Origin: Seiridium cupressi
Taxonomy: Eukaryota; Ascomycota; Sordariomycetes; Amphisphaeriales; Sporocadaceae
DNA: 57,879 nt
Direction of reading: 5' to 3'
Assembly: GCA_036674765.1 (NCBI GenBank)
Contig: JARVKI010000160.1
Coordinates: 1-57,879 of the forward strand
Shown here: positions 22,810 through 34,622 of the stretch, piece after piece
Numbering within the stretch: the stretch's first letter is position 1
Layout: every line of letters starts with the position of its first letter
Program-made: the position numbers and the translations under genes
Notes under the pieces: model-generated
Seen by the model: the letters and a program-made list of their open reading frames with translations, nothing else
Databases searched by the model: none
What the model was told of the DNA's origin: nothing

Positions 22810-24221
22810 ACAAGACGTGTGACGATGTGTTTAACAGGATTGGATTGACGAAGTTGGACTAGATCTACATGGGGGCAATCAAAAGCTTCGTGTTAGCCAG
22901 TTAGTCCAGAATATTGTAACAACACATTTCCATATGGTTAAATTGCAGATCTCCCGAACCTCTTCCAAGCAGATACTCATAGATGTTATAATGGTATCTA
23001 CCAAGTCTGTGCATCGTTTCTCAATGTGTTCTCGCAATCGTTGCTGCATTCAACAGACCAGGTCTCAATCATTGCAACTGGTAAAACAATGGAGTGCCTT
23101 GATATGCATCATGTTCTCGAGTAGACAAAAAGCCAATTGACACCTTCTTTAACCAAGAATCATGTTTCGCGATTTGAATTATCTGGCTAGGTGTCACACG
23201 CAACCATGAAACCAATGTACCAAGGTAACGGCTCACTGGGACGTTTTCTAGGCACCATAACACAGCCACCCCGTCATAGAATCGCGATGCTGCAGATCAA
23301 ATTGTCCACAAGCCGCGTTCGACTTTCGTTCCAGCCGGAATCTTGCTTCTTTAGGTTGTCATAGTTGCGTTGCAAGTCGCTCGACAGCCGGCGCCGCGGC
23401 AGTCCAGGAGAAAGAGTCAGGGATTTGATTGGCCCGCTGCCCTGTTTTCCCCCAAACAGGGAAACTTGGTAACTTCTGCAGCCCCACCTAATAAGTCCAA
23501 ATGCCTGCCTGCCCTGCCTTGGGGCTTGAGCTCAGGGTCACGTAGTGTCTATGGCGATCTCAGCAACATTGAGTCGCTGCGGCCCAAAAGGCAGGCCTGG
23601 ACCATCAAATTTGAAGCAAATGTAGTACATGATCGCAAGTATCATTTCATGAAAAGCATTTGAAGGAGGATGAAGGGCCTCAAATGCCACAATCCTGAAT
23701 CAATAGCTCTGTAGTTCACGTCACGCCACGTCACAACATGGCACAACATGGCACAACTTGCTCTATACACAAGGCTAACCCTCCGCCAAGCATAGTGCAG
23801 TGCCGGACTTCCGTATCGACTACTAGCGAAGCCCTAGGAACGGGCCGTGCTGATCCAGGGTGGATTACATTTAGTACCGTTGCTAATTGAAATACTCTTG
23901 TAGGTATTTAACTTACAGCGGCATCGATTCAACACCTTCGGGTAAGATAACGAATTATGAAAGATTATTGGAGTTATCTAAGAATTTTAATCAACTGAAC
24001 GTGTTTAACTTAGTTGGAACATTCACTTAGCATCTAGGATATATGCATGTAACTTTCGCAAGGGAGCTTGGCTCAGCAATTTCAAAAATAGTTTCATACA
24101 GAGAAAACCGGCAATTTAGTACCATTATGTATTAGGAGTGCAGCGCCCATCGCCTAACATCAGGCGTCCATTCATTCGAGTTAAGTCTCATCCCACAGCC
24201 ACCAGTATTTAGATATTTTCC
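22810..24221. other. convergent spacer, no gene seen
   Basis: About 1.4 kb between the 3' ends of the reticulon and MARVEL-like genes. Short frames only. It contains the 10-bp-period tandem repeat at 23717-23760. Confidence 0.5.
23717..23760. repeat. 10-bp-period tandem repeat
   Basis: Four and a half units of a 10-bp repeat: CACGTCACGC, CACGTCACAA, CATGGCACAA, CATGGCACAA, CTTG. The first two units each contain CACGTCA. Confidence 0.8.
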
Positions 24222-24962
24222 TTAGTTCGCTCGTTCCCATTGCTGTTGTTTCGGTTCTCCATCGTGCTGGTCTGTGTGTGTTTTGGTGTGGTGCTGCTTA
24301 TAGCGATCGCGCACCTCGTGGAAGGCGGCAGTGATAGCATGGAGGATGCTATGATCTAGAATTAGCTTGAAAGCCAGATAGGATACAGTGGGAGTGTTCG
24401 TGACGTACGTGCTGATTATGGCGAGTATGAAAGTACCCCAAGGTAGATTGCAGCTGTCATCGGTAGTGTTTGAGGTGGTGCCAGTCGTGTTGTCGATGCT
24501 GGTTACATCCCTATTGTTGTAGCAAGCCTTTGGGCCTGCCGGGCCTCCATTTGGAGAAGTAAGGACTGCAACTGCAATGAAGGCACCGACGAATAGAATG
24601 TCGAGTAGTACCCAAAGCCAGCGCAGCCATTTCGGGCCACCACCTCTCAGGAGACAGGTCATGAGCGTAGCCAGAAGTGTATAGAGGACTGCAGCAGCAA
24701 GGATGCCTTCAACCGCTCCAAAGGCACCACTGACATTGCGTCGAGTGTCAAGGGTGTGTACCAGACGGTAGATCTTGTAAAGTCGAGAGGAGAAAATGCC
24801 CAGAGAGATGACAGCGGAAAGGAATTGGAAGACTCTGGTAAGCCGTAATAGCCATCCATAGAGAGCTGAATGCTTCAACTTCTCTGGAACGAACCGGGTC
24901 AAGAGACCAGTCTCGCCTTTGCTGCTAGTATTGTTGGTGTTGTTCTGAGCCATTGGAGGCAA
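24222..24962 (-). CDS. four-helix MARVEL-like membrane protein
   Basis: A single open frame of 246 residues with four hydrophobic segments: about 46-63 (FQFLSAVISLGIFSSRLY), 82-104 (AVEGILAAAVLYTLLATLMTCLL), 116-135 (WVLLDILFVGAFIAVAVL) and 178-203 (FILAIISTYVTNTPTVSYLAFKLI). Between helices 3 and 4 is a lumenal-type loop with Cys and Asn-Thr-Thr sites. The layout, a small four-helix protein with a long last loop and hydrophilic tails rich in Asn (N-terminus) and Gln/His (C-terminus), is that of fungal MARVEL-domain proteins, which associate with plasma-membrane or secretory compartments. I use ATG 24962; a second ATG three codons later is equally possible. No introns are needed. Confidence 0.78.
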   Translation of the reverse strand: MPPMAQNNTNNTSSKGETGLLTRFVPEKLKHSALYGWLLRLTRVFQFLSAVISLGIFSSRLYKIYRLVHTLDTRRNVSGAFGAVEGILAAAVLYTLLATLMTCLLRGGGPKWLRWLWVLLDILFVGAFIAVAVLTSPNGGPAGPKACYNNRDVTSIDNTTGTTSNTTDDSCNLPWGTFILAIISTYVTNTPTVSYLAFKLILDHSILHAITAAFHEVRDRYKQHHTKTHTDQHDGEPKQQQWERAN

Positions 24963-26757
24963 CGTGTGATTGTTGTCGAGAGAGGAGTATGGCAGCTAGT
25001 TTGCACGATCATCCACTGAGTAGATGCTCGGGCTCTAGGTTATATCAGCGCCTCTGTGTTTTGAAATACCGGTTGTGGCTTTCACGTTTCACCTCTCATA
25101 TCACAATGACGTGTTTTCGCTGGGAAAGCCCAAGCTTTCTTTCTGGATGGCAACCGTGATCGATAAGGCGTGCAAGTCATTTCTGCTCAACGAACCACGT
25201 CATCAACTACATTGCCTCTAATATTAAACCACCGGGAAATTGCACATGCGAAGAATTTCTCATTTGTCAGATGACTAGGTCCATCCTGCCGTGTACCTCA
25301 ACCACATAGTGTTGTTGATCCTACAAGACACCAACTGCGTTTGGGCCTTTGAAAAGATTGGATGAGGTTCTCGCCGCTTCCTTGATTCGCTCAAGTGAAC
25401 GCGACGAGACTTTTGTTGCGGTCCAATTGACCATTTATTTATCTTGCCTTGCATTGCAGCGTAGCGTCCCTGGTCTGTTCCGGAGCTTTTTCTCCAACGG
25501 CGCTTTGTCTAGATAGGACTAGCACAGATGTTAGCTACGGCAATGAATAGATATCAGAACATCGCAATGGAATATGGAACAAGGGCACCCTATACCCGCC
25601 CATAACGGGCTGGCTTAGACGGTAGAATCATTCTCCCCAGTCAATAATACTCTTTTCTCTTCTCTTTCTTTTTTGTGATGGCTGCACATACTTTGAACTG
25701 ATCCGACCTGGCTTTCGGATCAACTTTTCTTCAATTCTAATCGGACTTGATTTGTTTTTCGATGTCTTAATTGAAACTCGGACTCGACTTTCGGGTCAGG
25801 GATTCCCATCTATTTTCCGCTTATAAAATCAATCTGATCGTCGCCGGCCGGTGCGTGTTCGCTGGCGCTTACAGAATTAGAGGAGTAAGAAAGGACATAT
25901 CACGAATACATGGAAGGGCGGCTACGAAATCTTTACCTGCCAGTTGTACGTGAAACTTCGAACATTCTTAATGCATAAGACTATCATGCACTAGTCGCCC
26001 GGGTTAAGACCAGTGCCTACGACAATGGCCAGGACATCTGAATTGCGCCTGCAAGTTTCCGTCGTGTATACTAACTTGATAAGTACTAACTAACATCATA
26101 TATATTAGAATGGAAAATTGAAGGTTCGAAGTAAAAGTTCTTAGAGGCTAATGCAGTGCTGGACGGCGTCGCAGGCGGATGTGGTGAGTAGAGAATGGAG
26201 ACATGCATCATTGCATCAGCGCTTACTGTACTTCCTAATACATTGACCTGATCATATCCTCTCAATTCAGGTCCAATCACATAGATAAGATAAGCTATGC
26301 CTTGAGTGAAACGTAGGTCGATGTCTACCGACATTTCCTGGTGTCCAAATTATTTATGGGTGCTTGCTCAGATTCTCAAGTTGCATTAGACTGTGAGGGG
26401 TTGGTGTAGATTCCCTTGCAGGCTGGCAGTCATGTCAATACCTCCAGTCCTATTAAGCATGCCGGATCGCACTCTCCGACGTCAGTTCCCCAATCTCTAC
26501 CCGCTCTGAGCAGAGATCTCCGCATGGGCATTTCCCCGCGTGGAGTCGCGATTGCGCGGAGACACTGTGGGGAGCTCATGCTTGGGGATTTAAGTTTATG
26601 AAGCGGCAGATGCTGATAGAGAAGAATGGTGGGTACTCCCGTAGTAAGACAGTTGTGGTGTCAATAGTCTCCCTCTCAGTCACAAATTGCATTACATGTA
26701 CCATTACTGAGTAGGAACGGGTACGCTATCAACGTCAAGTCTTATTGAACTGCTACC
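24963..26757. other. divergent spacer, no gene seen
   Basis: About 1.8 kb between the MARVEL-like gene (minus) and the dehydrogenase (plus), so it should hold both promoters. A TGACGTGT sequence lies near 25106, about 145 bp upstream of the MARVEL-like start. Short frames only. Confidence 0.45.
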
Positions 26758-28069
26758 ATGAGAGCTCTTCGATTCCACGGCAAGCGAGACATCCGGCTCG
26801 AAGAGGTAGAGGAGCCTGCTGTCCGAGCAGGATGGGTCAAAGTTAGATCACCATGTCTAGTATCGATTTGATCGTAGCTGATAGTGGCATAGATCAAGCC
26901 AGCCTATGTCGGCATCTGCGGGACTGACTTGCATGAGTATTTGGGAGGCAACAACTTGATCCCGAGGCCTGGACACCCTCATGCGATCACCAAAGAGACC
27001 TCGCCTTTGACTCTAGGTCACGAATTCAGTGGGGTAGTTGAAGAAGTAGGCGGCAATATCGATGACTTGGCCCCTGGCCAGCGTGTCTGCATTCAACCTA
27101 CGATCTACTGCAATGAATGTTACTCGTGCCAGAGAGGTTTACACAATGCATGCACCAAAAATGGTTTCATTGGACTAAGCGGTAGGTGAAGTCTTGAGAG
27201 CACAGGGAGCCCGACTGACGTTGAGATGAGGTTGGGGAGGAGGATTGGCCGAACTTACAACCGTGCCGAGATCTGCAGTGTGGAAACTACCCACCAGAGT
27301 ATCCTTGGAGTTTGGAGGTAAGAGTAACGCCTTTTATCCATGAATAGCTGCTCAAGACAGTTCAGCCCTCGTCGAGCCATTGGCAGTTGGCTACCATGCT
27401 GTGAGCGTCGCTCCGATCGCACATCCGATCCTCTCGAGCACTCCCATTCTAGTATTAGGAGGAGGCCCGATCGGATTATCAGTGATCCAAGCAATCCTTG
27501 CACAGTCTGTGTCTTTGAGCTCGCCCCCCTTGATTATTATCTCGGAGCCTTCCAAGGCTCGTCAACAGTTCGCTCGAGAGTTTGGGGCTCGACACGTCGT
27601 CAACCCGCTCAAGGAGGATCTCGTCGCTGAGGTAATGAAATTAACGGAAGGCAGGGGCTGCGATGTAGTGCTTGACGCAGCAGGAGCTCAGGTGGGCTTG
27701 GATGAGGCAATGCGGTGCCTCTGCGCCGGCGGCACAGTTGTTAACATCGCGGTCTGGGAGAAGCGCGCGACGTTGGACATGAATGAGCTGACCTTCAGGG
27801 AGAGGGCTTACATCGGCTGTGCGACCTACAACAATCAAGACTTTGGGCACGTCCTTGAAGCAATCGACGATGGCAGAATCAATCCGGGCACGATGATCAC
27901 GGGGATGATTGGTCTGGAAGATGTAGAAGACAAGGGATTCCGGGCATTGATCGAGGAGAAGGATACACAGGTGAAGATCTTGGTGGATATGCGCCGCGGG
28001 AGACGCAAAGACAGTGCTGTTGTGGTCTCCAGTGAGCCGGGCGGGAGTGGGGCTGTGTCGACTCCCTGA
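26758..28069 (+). CDS. zinc medium-chain dehydrogenase, butanediol/sorbitol type
   Basis: Exons 26758-26841, 26893-27181, 27231-27317 and 27348-28069 join in frame. The catalytic zinc site is shown by GICGTD and LGHEFSG, the structural zinc lobe by the four Cys of CNECYSCQRGLHNAC, and the NAD-binding Rossmann motif by LVLGGGPIGLSV. The closest family by pattern is fungal (R,R)-butanediol/sorbitol dehydrogenase, which oxidises a secondary alcohol with NAD. The start ATG at 26758 begins MRALRFHGKRDIRLEEV, the expected N-terminus. One oddity: the only in-phase way across 27318-27347 is a 30-bp intron (GTAAGA...ATAG), shorter than normal fungal introns; without it a TGA interrupts the frame. The gene may therefore be damaged there. 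It is convergent with the FAD monooxygenase. Confidence 0.75.
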
Positions 28070-28435
28070 CTCCTGAGGGTTCAGTTTTTGGACATTACGG
28101 CAACCTGTTGCCTGGGTAGCAATTATGAGATTATGTAGTATAAGTCGCCTAAATGTTTTCAAGGTTGAGGAGACTCCAGAGACGCGTGAAGACATCAAAT
28201 CGGTATTACAGTCAGGATATGGCGGCTTCAGGAAAATGACGCAGATGCATTTGCCGCCATAGTGTCACGCTGTCAAAGAAGCGGTTGGCCGAAATGGTCA
28301 ATTCAGCCAGGACGACTATCGCCATCGCAATCCAGCACGGGTCGCCCGGTCATGAGACTCTGTGCTATACTGGGATTTCTCACCAGTAAGGTATGCCGTA
28401 AAAGACTACTAGCATTCGAGCGACGCTCATTTCTA
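28070..28435. other. convergent spacer, no gene seen
   Basis: About 370 bp between the 3' ends of the dehydrogenase and the FAD monooxygenase. Nothing recognised. Confidence 0.4.
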
Positions 28436-29732
28436 CTAGGCTCCAGGCAAACCCAGATGATCCGCGATATGCCACAAAAACTTCGGATGTTCCATCAGCT
28501 TGTCGGCATCCGTAATAGCTCCGCTCCAGAGACCGCCTTGCTCGAACGACCTGTCGACTAGCTCTTGTGCCACTGGCCGATGTTTGGCATCGTAGATCTT
28601 CGAGGCTTCATTGAACGTTGTTGCAATTTCAAGTTCCGAAGTTTGTAAGCGACTGTTCCACTCCAAGATAAATGTTGCTACGCCAACGATTCCTGTTGAC
28701 ATGGAACCAGCGATATGAGGAGTCATGGCGTTTGCGGCATCCCCGAACAGAGTGATGGGAAGCTCCGAGTTGGTGAAGGCGCCTAGTTGACCAAGATGCG
28801 TCATATCAAGCCGTTGGCAGCCGCCTGGTGTGAAATCAATCATCAACTAAAGTAGTCAGTACTTTTGGAGCAAGGTAAGTTGTGTACGTGACGCGGTTAC
28901 TTACGTGCAGCATCATATCCGCTGTCTTGTTTCTCCTAGGGAAATAAGCCAAGACATCGTCTTTCGTCAACTTGGCATCCCGACCAAGCCTCTTGTACTC
29001 GGGCTCAACGCAAAATGCGGCAATATTGATAACGTCTCCACCCAAGATGGGAAACGTTAGAATATGCCATCCTTGTACGCCAATGAACATGTACGTCTCT
29101 TCCGTGAATGCTATACCAAGCTCCGAGGTGACCTTTTCCGAAGAAACCTTACCTCGAAAAGCTATACGTCCAGAATAGACGGGTGGCCGGTACTGGGACC
29201 CCTGGAGAGCCTTTCGGCAAAGAGAGTTGAGGCCATCACAAGCCCACACAGCATTGACAGTGTCTTGGCTGCCATCCTGGAAGTCTAGTCGAACTTTGCC
29301 TCCGACCTTTGCTATACTTGAAAGTTGTTTGCCATATTGCACTGGCCCGACACTCTCCGGCATATCCATGTCCAGAATCTCCAGAAGTTCATCTCGGCCA
29401 ATCCAACCATGGACGGACTTATCTGGCATGTAAGGCTCAGCGATCAGCCTGTCTTCGTCTCCCGCGTGATAGAATCGCATGAATGTGCGAGCAGTAATGC
29501 ATGCATCATATATTTTCTGCCCGAGCTGGCGGTTGGCCACCTTGAAGCCACGAAGTGATTGGGGCCCTACTCCATAGCCAAATGATGGACGTAAGGGCAT
29601 TTTATCTGCTTCATATTGTACGATCTCCACATCTGCATGGGTGATTGAGGAACATGCCAGAAGTTTCCCTATTGGACCAGAGCCAATAATTGCAATGCGG
29701 AACTTCGAAGGAGTTGTTGAGATATCGCCCAT
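28436..29732 (-). CDS. FAD-dependent monooxygenase, salicylate-hydroxylase-like
   Basis: Exons 29732-28905 and 28846-28436 join in phase over a 58-bp intron (GTAAGT...TTTAG) to give 412 residues. The class A flavoprotein monooxygenase signatures are all present: the N-terminal dinucleotide motif IIGSGPIGKLLA (residues about 15-26), the DG motif VWACDGLNSLCRKAL mid-protein, and the GD motif ITLFGDAANAMTPHIAGS that holds the FAD ribityl chain. These enzymes hydroxylate aromatic or polyketide substrates with NAD(P)H and oxygen. I chose ATG 29732 (MGDISTTPSKF) rather than the in-frame ATG at 29843 because the family starts shortly before the Rossmann strand. It lies between a dehydrogenase and an MFS permease, consistent with a shared pathway. 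Frame intact. Confidence 0.88.
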
Positions 29733-30601
29733 GATGAGTACTTGTGCAAATATCGTGATTTCGAGTAAGGAGACTTGTGGAAGAAGGTATGAAAGGTTTC
29801 GTAGATGAGTGCTCACTTGGTTATAAAGATAGATTAAGCGCAATTGAGGGGTCCTGTTTTAGATCGCACTACGGGCTGCTTCACGCAACGCCCGCGCATG
29901 CAACCTTCTGTAGAATGGACCGGTGACAGGCCAATTTGTGCAACCCAACGACTGAGAAATTGCGACACGGATTTTAGAGGTGGGGTTTTATCATTGTTGA
30001 ACAAGGACCCCTTGACCGTGCAGCAAGCTTTCTTGCTGCAGGGGAGCTGCGGCATCGAATGTTCGCGGCTCTTATGCAAGCCACCCAACCGGGTTATACG
30101 TGCAGTCACTATATCCGATACTGACTCCCGATTACAAATCCTGGTACGAGGTGATTGGGAATTCAACCCTGGAGATACGTAGGTGAGCCTAGCAAGAAGA
30201 AGAGTCATCAGTTGCAAGTATGGTGTCAAATCGGAAACGGGCCCATTGAAGTTCATTCCATGGTTACGTTACGATAGACTCAGACTATAGACCACTCCGA
30301 CCGCAGTGATAGTACCGGTATGAAATAAAATCAAGTCAACAGTGATTGACTTTAAGTATGATTAATGCATTCCTGGTTATTCTGACTACATATGTAAGAA
30401 TTCCTGCAAGGAAGACACGAAATAAATATATGACTTATGAAAACAAGAATGAGATTAGGGCAGTGAAGAGACTATTCACGAGAATAACCCGTATGTACAG
30501 CATGCCATTGTCTATGCATAAGCCCTCGTATTTACAGATGACAGATCTCTCGAGTAAAGATTGAATGGTCTCGCTTGTGCGCGAATCAACGCCCACTTCG
30601 A
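29733..30601. other. intergenic, no gene seen
   Basis: About 870 bp between the FAD monooxygenase start and the MFS permease end, same strand. It should contain the monooxygenase promoter. A 140-codon minus-strand frame at 29834-30256 shows no motif. Confidence 0.4.
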
Positions 30602-32196
30602 CTATGGTCTGTAGCGCATAGGAGCGTTCCCGCCTGACGATTTCTCCACGCCTTCTTCCGGCCCGGAGATCCGACGATTGGCGACCTTGATGTAGACCAA
30701 TGCCAAAATAGCAAGCCCGGCAGCTACACAGGTTAGAATAAGGCAGTTTGTCATGCCGGCAGCGTAATGAGGTGCTTCGCTGCTGCGAAAGCTCCAAGAA
30801 CTGACGAAGCCGCCACTGTTTCCAATACTGATTACGAATCCAGCACCAAGTGCCTGTTGGAACCGAGATGGCTGATTAACTGTGCTTAAAGCCCAGACCA
30901 TGGGCATCGCTGTGTATGTTCCCAAGGAAGCAAAATACAACGCAAGTAGCTGAATGCTGGAGCTTACTTCGCTCGCCTTGCGGAGAATAGCATAACCAAT
31001 AATCTAGGGTGCATTAGTCGGGAATCGATTGTTGGCCAGGCATAAGACTTACAGTAAATGCATAGCCGGTTAAAGCAAAGCCAAGGCGGTGGTTCAATCG
31101 ATCAGCGCCGTACCCAGCAAGTAAAGCCGCGGCAGAGGACACAACAAAGACTGGAATGACCTGTCCCTGAATTTCAGGCGTTTTCCAGTCGGGATGGAAT
31201 GCCTGGATAATAGATGGCGCAAAAAGGGAAATGGAATAAGTTGTCGCGCATGTAAACACGAACATGGCCGCCCAGGCATAGTTCAAGGGGCTTGAGAGGA
31301 ATATTTTCCACTCTGCTGTGAGTCCTATTGTTGACTTGTGTGACTCTACCGTTTTGGCAATGATATCCTTCTCTTCCTGTGATAGAAAGGTGGACTTTTC
31401 TGGTGAGCTTACATTAGACCAGATGCAAATGGCACCAACTACAACGGTGATAAGACCCTCGACCATGAAGATCCATCGCCAACCGTGATAGCCGTTTGAG
31501 CTATGGATTTGAGCAATGCCGTATGCGAGAATGCCCGAAATGATGTTGCTGACGATGTTGGCTACCATAAGCATGGACATGCGCCATTGCAGATGAGCCG
31601 AAGGGTAATAGAGTCCCAAAATGTAGACACAGCCTGGAATGAGGCCGGTATCGAAGAAGCCGACGAGGAAGCGTGTTGCAAGCATAGCTCCGTAAGACTG
31701 CAGAAATGCTTGGCACAGTGTGACTACACCTATGGAGTTTGAGACTGTCAGTGTCCACCCTAGCAGTCGTGGTATACGGACGTTGTAATCGAAGAGGTGA
31801 TTTACCTAATAGGACTGTGATCAAACTCAAATAGCGCATATACCCCAGACCAAATCTTTTCTCAAGCCATCGCATAATCAAATTGCTGGGTATGTCAAAG
31901 ATGATCAGCATAATCAAGGGCATGACTATGACTAGGAAAAGCTTTGTGGCATCTAGCTTTAAGTCTTGCGGAAGCTGCTGGATCAGCGCTGAACCAATGT
32001 TGGTTCGTCCCATCAGAGAGAGAACATTCAAAAAGAAAATCGGGGTCAAGATATGAAAGTCTAGCTTTGAACAGAGTTTCGCGTCGAATGGCCTTGCGGT
32101 CGACTCGTGAGTTGGGCTGGAAGCTGCAGAATGAACGCTGGGGTTCTGCCCTTTCTTTTTTGCCGCCATATTATCTGACTCTAAGGGAGAGAGCAT
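30602..32196 (-). CDS. MFS permease, anion:cation symporter (allantoate permease-like)
   Basis: Three exons, 32196-31806, 31729-31053 and 31003-30602, join in phase across 76- and 49-bp introns to give 489 residues. The N-terminal cytosolic tail ends with FDAKLCSKLDFHILTPIFFLN, the usual lead into helix 1, followed by GRTNIGSAL. Later hallmarks are FDIPSNLIMRWL, FLVGFFDTGLIPGCVYIL and YHGWRWIFMVEGL, which are diagnostic of the fungal Dal5/Tna1-like ACS subfamily. About 12 helices are evident. Members import small organic anions such as allantoate, nicotinate, biotin or pantothenate. It is adjacent to and on the same strand as the FAD monooxygenase, so it may import that pathway's substrate. 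An alternative start is the Met at residue 10. Confidence 0.9.
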
Positions 32197-34622
32197 ATTC
32201 GTTGCCGTTGCCTGAAGATGGGCCAGGACCTCGGGGGTAAACTATGATTGACAATGAAATTGAATACCTGAAGGAGGGATGTGCACAGAGATGCCGAGGA
32301 CGGAAAGCGAATGTGCTTAATTGAATGGCATCGAGGGGATGAGAGGAAGAACCGAGTGGATGGTAGCGCAGCCACTGGTGAGAATAATGCATTTGCCAGA
32401 AATCAAAAACGCATGTGAGGGCTAATATTCTCCTTTGCAGGACCCCAGCCGGATGCCTTCCCTCGCATCATCCGATAGTGTAGGTGAGTGATAGTGAGCA
32501 ACCAAGCCATTCCATGGTATAAAACAGCCTGGACCATTCTATTAAATCGCTTAAATGCTTGCACGCTGCACCGGATGTAGTTTCATGGGTGCGATAACCG
32601 GGGGCCGTCCCAATTGGCCCTTGAGGTACATATCGAACATGTGCATGTAGAGTGTCTGCAATAGATCTCTCACTCGAATCACCTCAGCCGAATAGAAGCA
32701 ATGCCATAAGTGATTTATGATTGCAATGCATATGGAGCAGCCCCTAGATGTTCTTCGATTCACAATTATCAATGGCTCAGTAAAGTCAACGATTCCCGGA
32801 TCCCGAAAGTATCATGGCGCACAGGCTCCTCCGTATCAGCGCACTCAAGGTAAACCGACGATTAACGATCTATGAGCTCCATAACGCACAGAGGGTCTAG
32901 AGCACAGAGACGACAGAAGGTGTAGAGGAGAACGTTCTGTTGGGAATATGCTTTCCTATGTTTTTCCATGTTGCACCTGCACTCCATCAAAGTATCAGGG
33001 CCCCCCCCCGCTAGTGGATATTGCTGTGCCACCGGGCCACGCGGGGGACGATTCCATACATTACCTGCAGCCTGTAGCCACGGAACAGCCTTGGGCTTGG
33101 CTCATCCGGCGACTCCTGGGCGGTGCAATCCCCAACTTTCAGCCTTCCCTACCCTTGTAATACATCACTTGGTAATATGGCTGCATAGGGTGTCTCACTA
33201 TTACCCAGTATGATTGGATACTGGTTCGGGCCGTTGGAAACCCCAGGGGATTTGGCGTGGTTCAGTTTCGGACCAGGTGTAGCGAGATATTGGCTCCAGC
33301 CGATGACGACTCTCGGTCAGCACCTGCCCGATCAACAGTCAAACATCACCGAGAATTTGATAAACCAGGGAGAACGGATTTCTTCGCATTGCATCCCACG
33401 CCTATCCCAATCATACATATCATGAGTCGGGCCTGAAACTCGAGAACTTGCTTTTCTTTTGATCAATCAGGCATGTCGGCGTGGATCCCTCAAAGACACC
33501 ATGCCCACGTCGGAATTATGCGGCATCACACTGAGCCATCACGGCTATGTACCTAATATCCGGAAACGGTTGCATCGACGTGTTACAGTGCGCATGCGGC
33601 TGTCATTTTTAGGCTGCGTGGCTTTTCGAACAGTCGCAACGACATGTATGCCAAGTTTCATTTCACTTCCAGGCTAAATGATAGTGAGCAAGGGCCACGA
33701 CGTGCCGCCTGGGTCTGTCTCGGGCAAAAAAGGAAATTTATCGCAAGTCGCAACGTCCGGCAACCAGAATCTCTTCCACCTTCCGGGGAGCCCCTAGTTT
33801 GCTAAACATGGTAGCAAATAATAATGCCGCATCTATTCAGCACTAGTAGAGTGCCGTAAGTACGATGAACTCACACAGTCGTTTAATGGAGCGCAACGGG
33901 TTACGAGTAACAGAGGTGCAAAGCAATTCGCTCCTCGTTCGACTTGATCATGCGCGAATCAATCAGAAGATTGTTACGTATAGTAATAACTTTCCAGGAT
34001 GTTTTGGTTGAGGTCAGTTTCAACGGGTATCGGGTCATCCTTCCGCAAGTCTACATTATGCAACACTTCAAGAAAAGTATTGGCAAAGTTGATCATTCCT
34101 CGAGCACGCCAATCGCATACTGGCCCCAAAGTCTTTGGCTCGTGTCTTGGGGATTTCTCGTTCTGGGGCTTGAGGACATAGCCCATGGTTGCTGCTGGGA
34201 CTGGGTACACCCGGATCATCCAGGAGATATCAGTCACATTATTCGAGGACAGGTCATAGTGATAAGTAGCCAGGGTCAATCACGTTTCGGTCATTCGATA
34301 TTGCGTTCGAAAGATATGTCTTACCGGTCTGTCCCAGTCCCTGCCTCGTACATCACCAACGGTTCTGGTACCCCTGTGTGGTGACATGGGTCGATTTGCT
34401 TGGACGCCTGGTAACCCGGGGAAGCAGTCCGTCAGTTTCATTCCATGGTGTGATTTCTTCTGTTCACACATGACTGAGGCTGCACTGCTTCTCTTGCTAT
34501 ACACGTGCAGGAATACTGGTATAAGGTGAAGTGACAATCTCTTCCATTTCGACCTAGCTCTCCGCTGTTCTGCTGTGACCCGACCTGCTTCTTACCTTAC
34601 CCAGATATCAGCCAAGATCGCC
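32197..34622. other. long intergenic region
   Basis: About 2.4 kb between the MFS permease (minus) and the rhodopsin-domain gene (plus). It contains a C9 run at 33001-33009. A 101-codon minus-strand frame (33974-34279) has coding-like composition but no secure identity; see findings. No other gene is supported. Confidence 0.5.
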
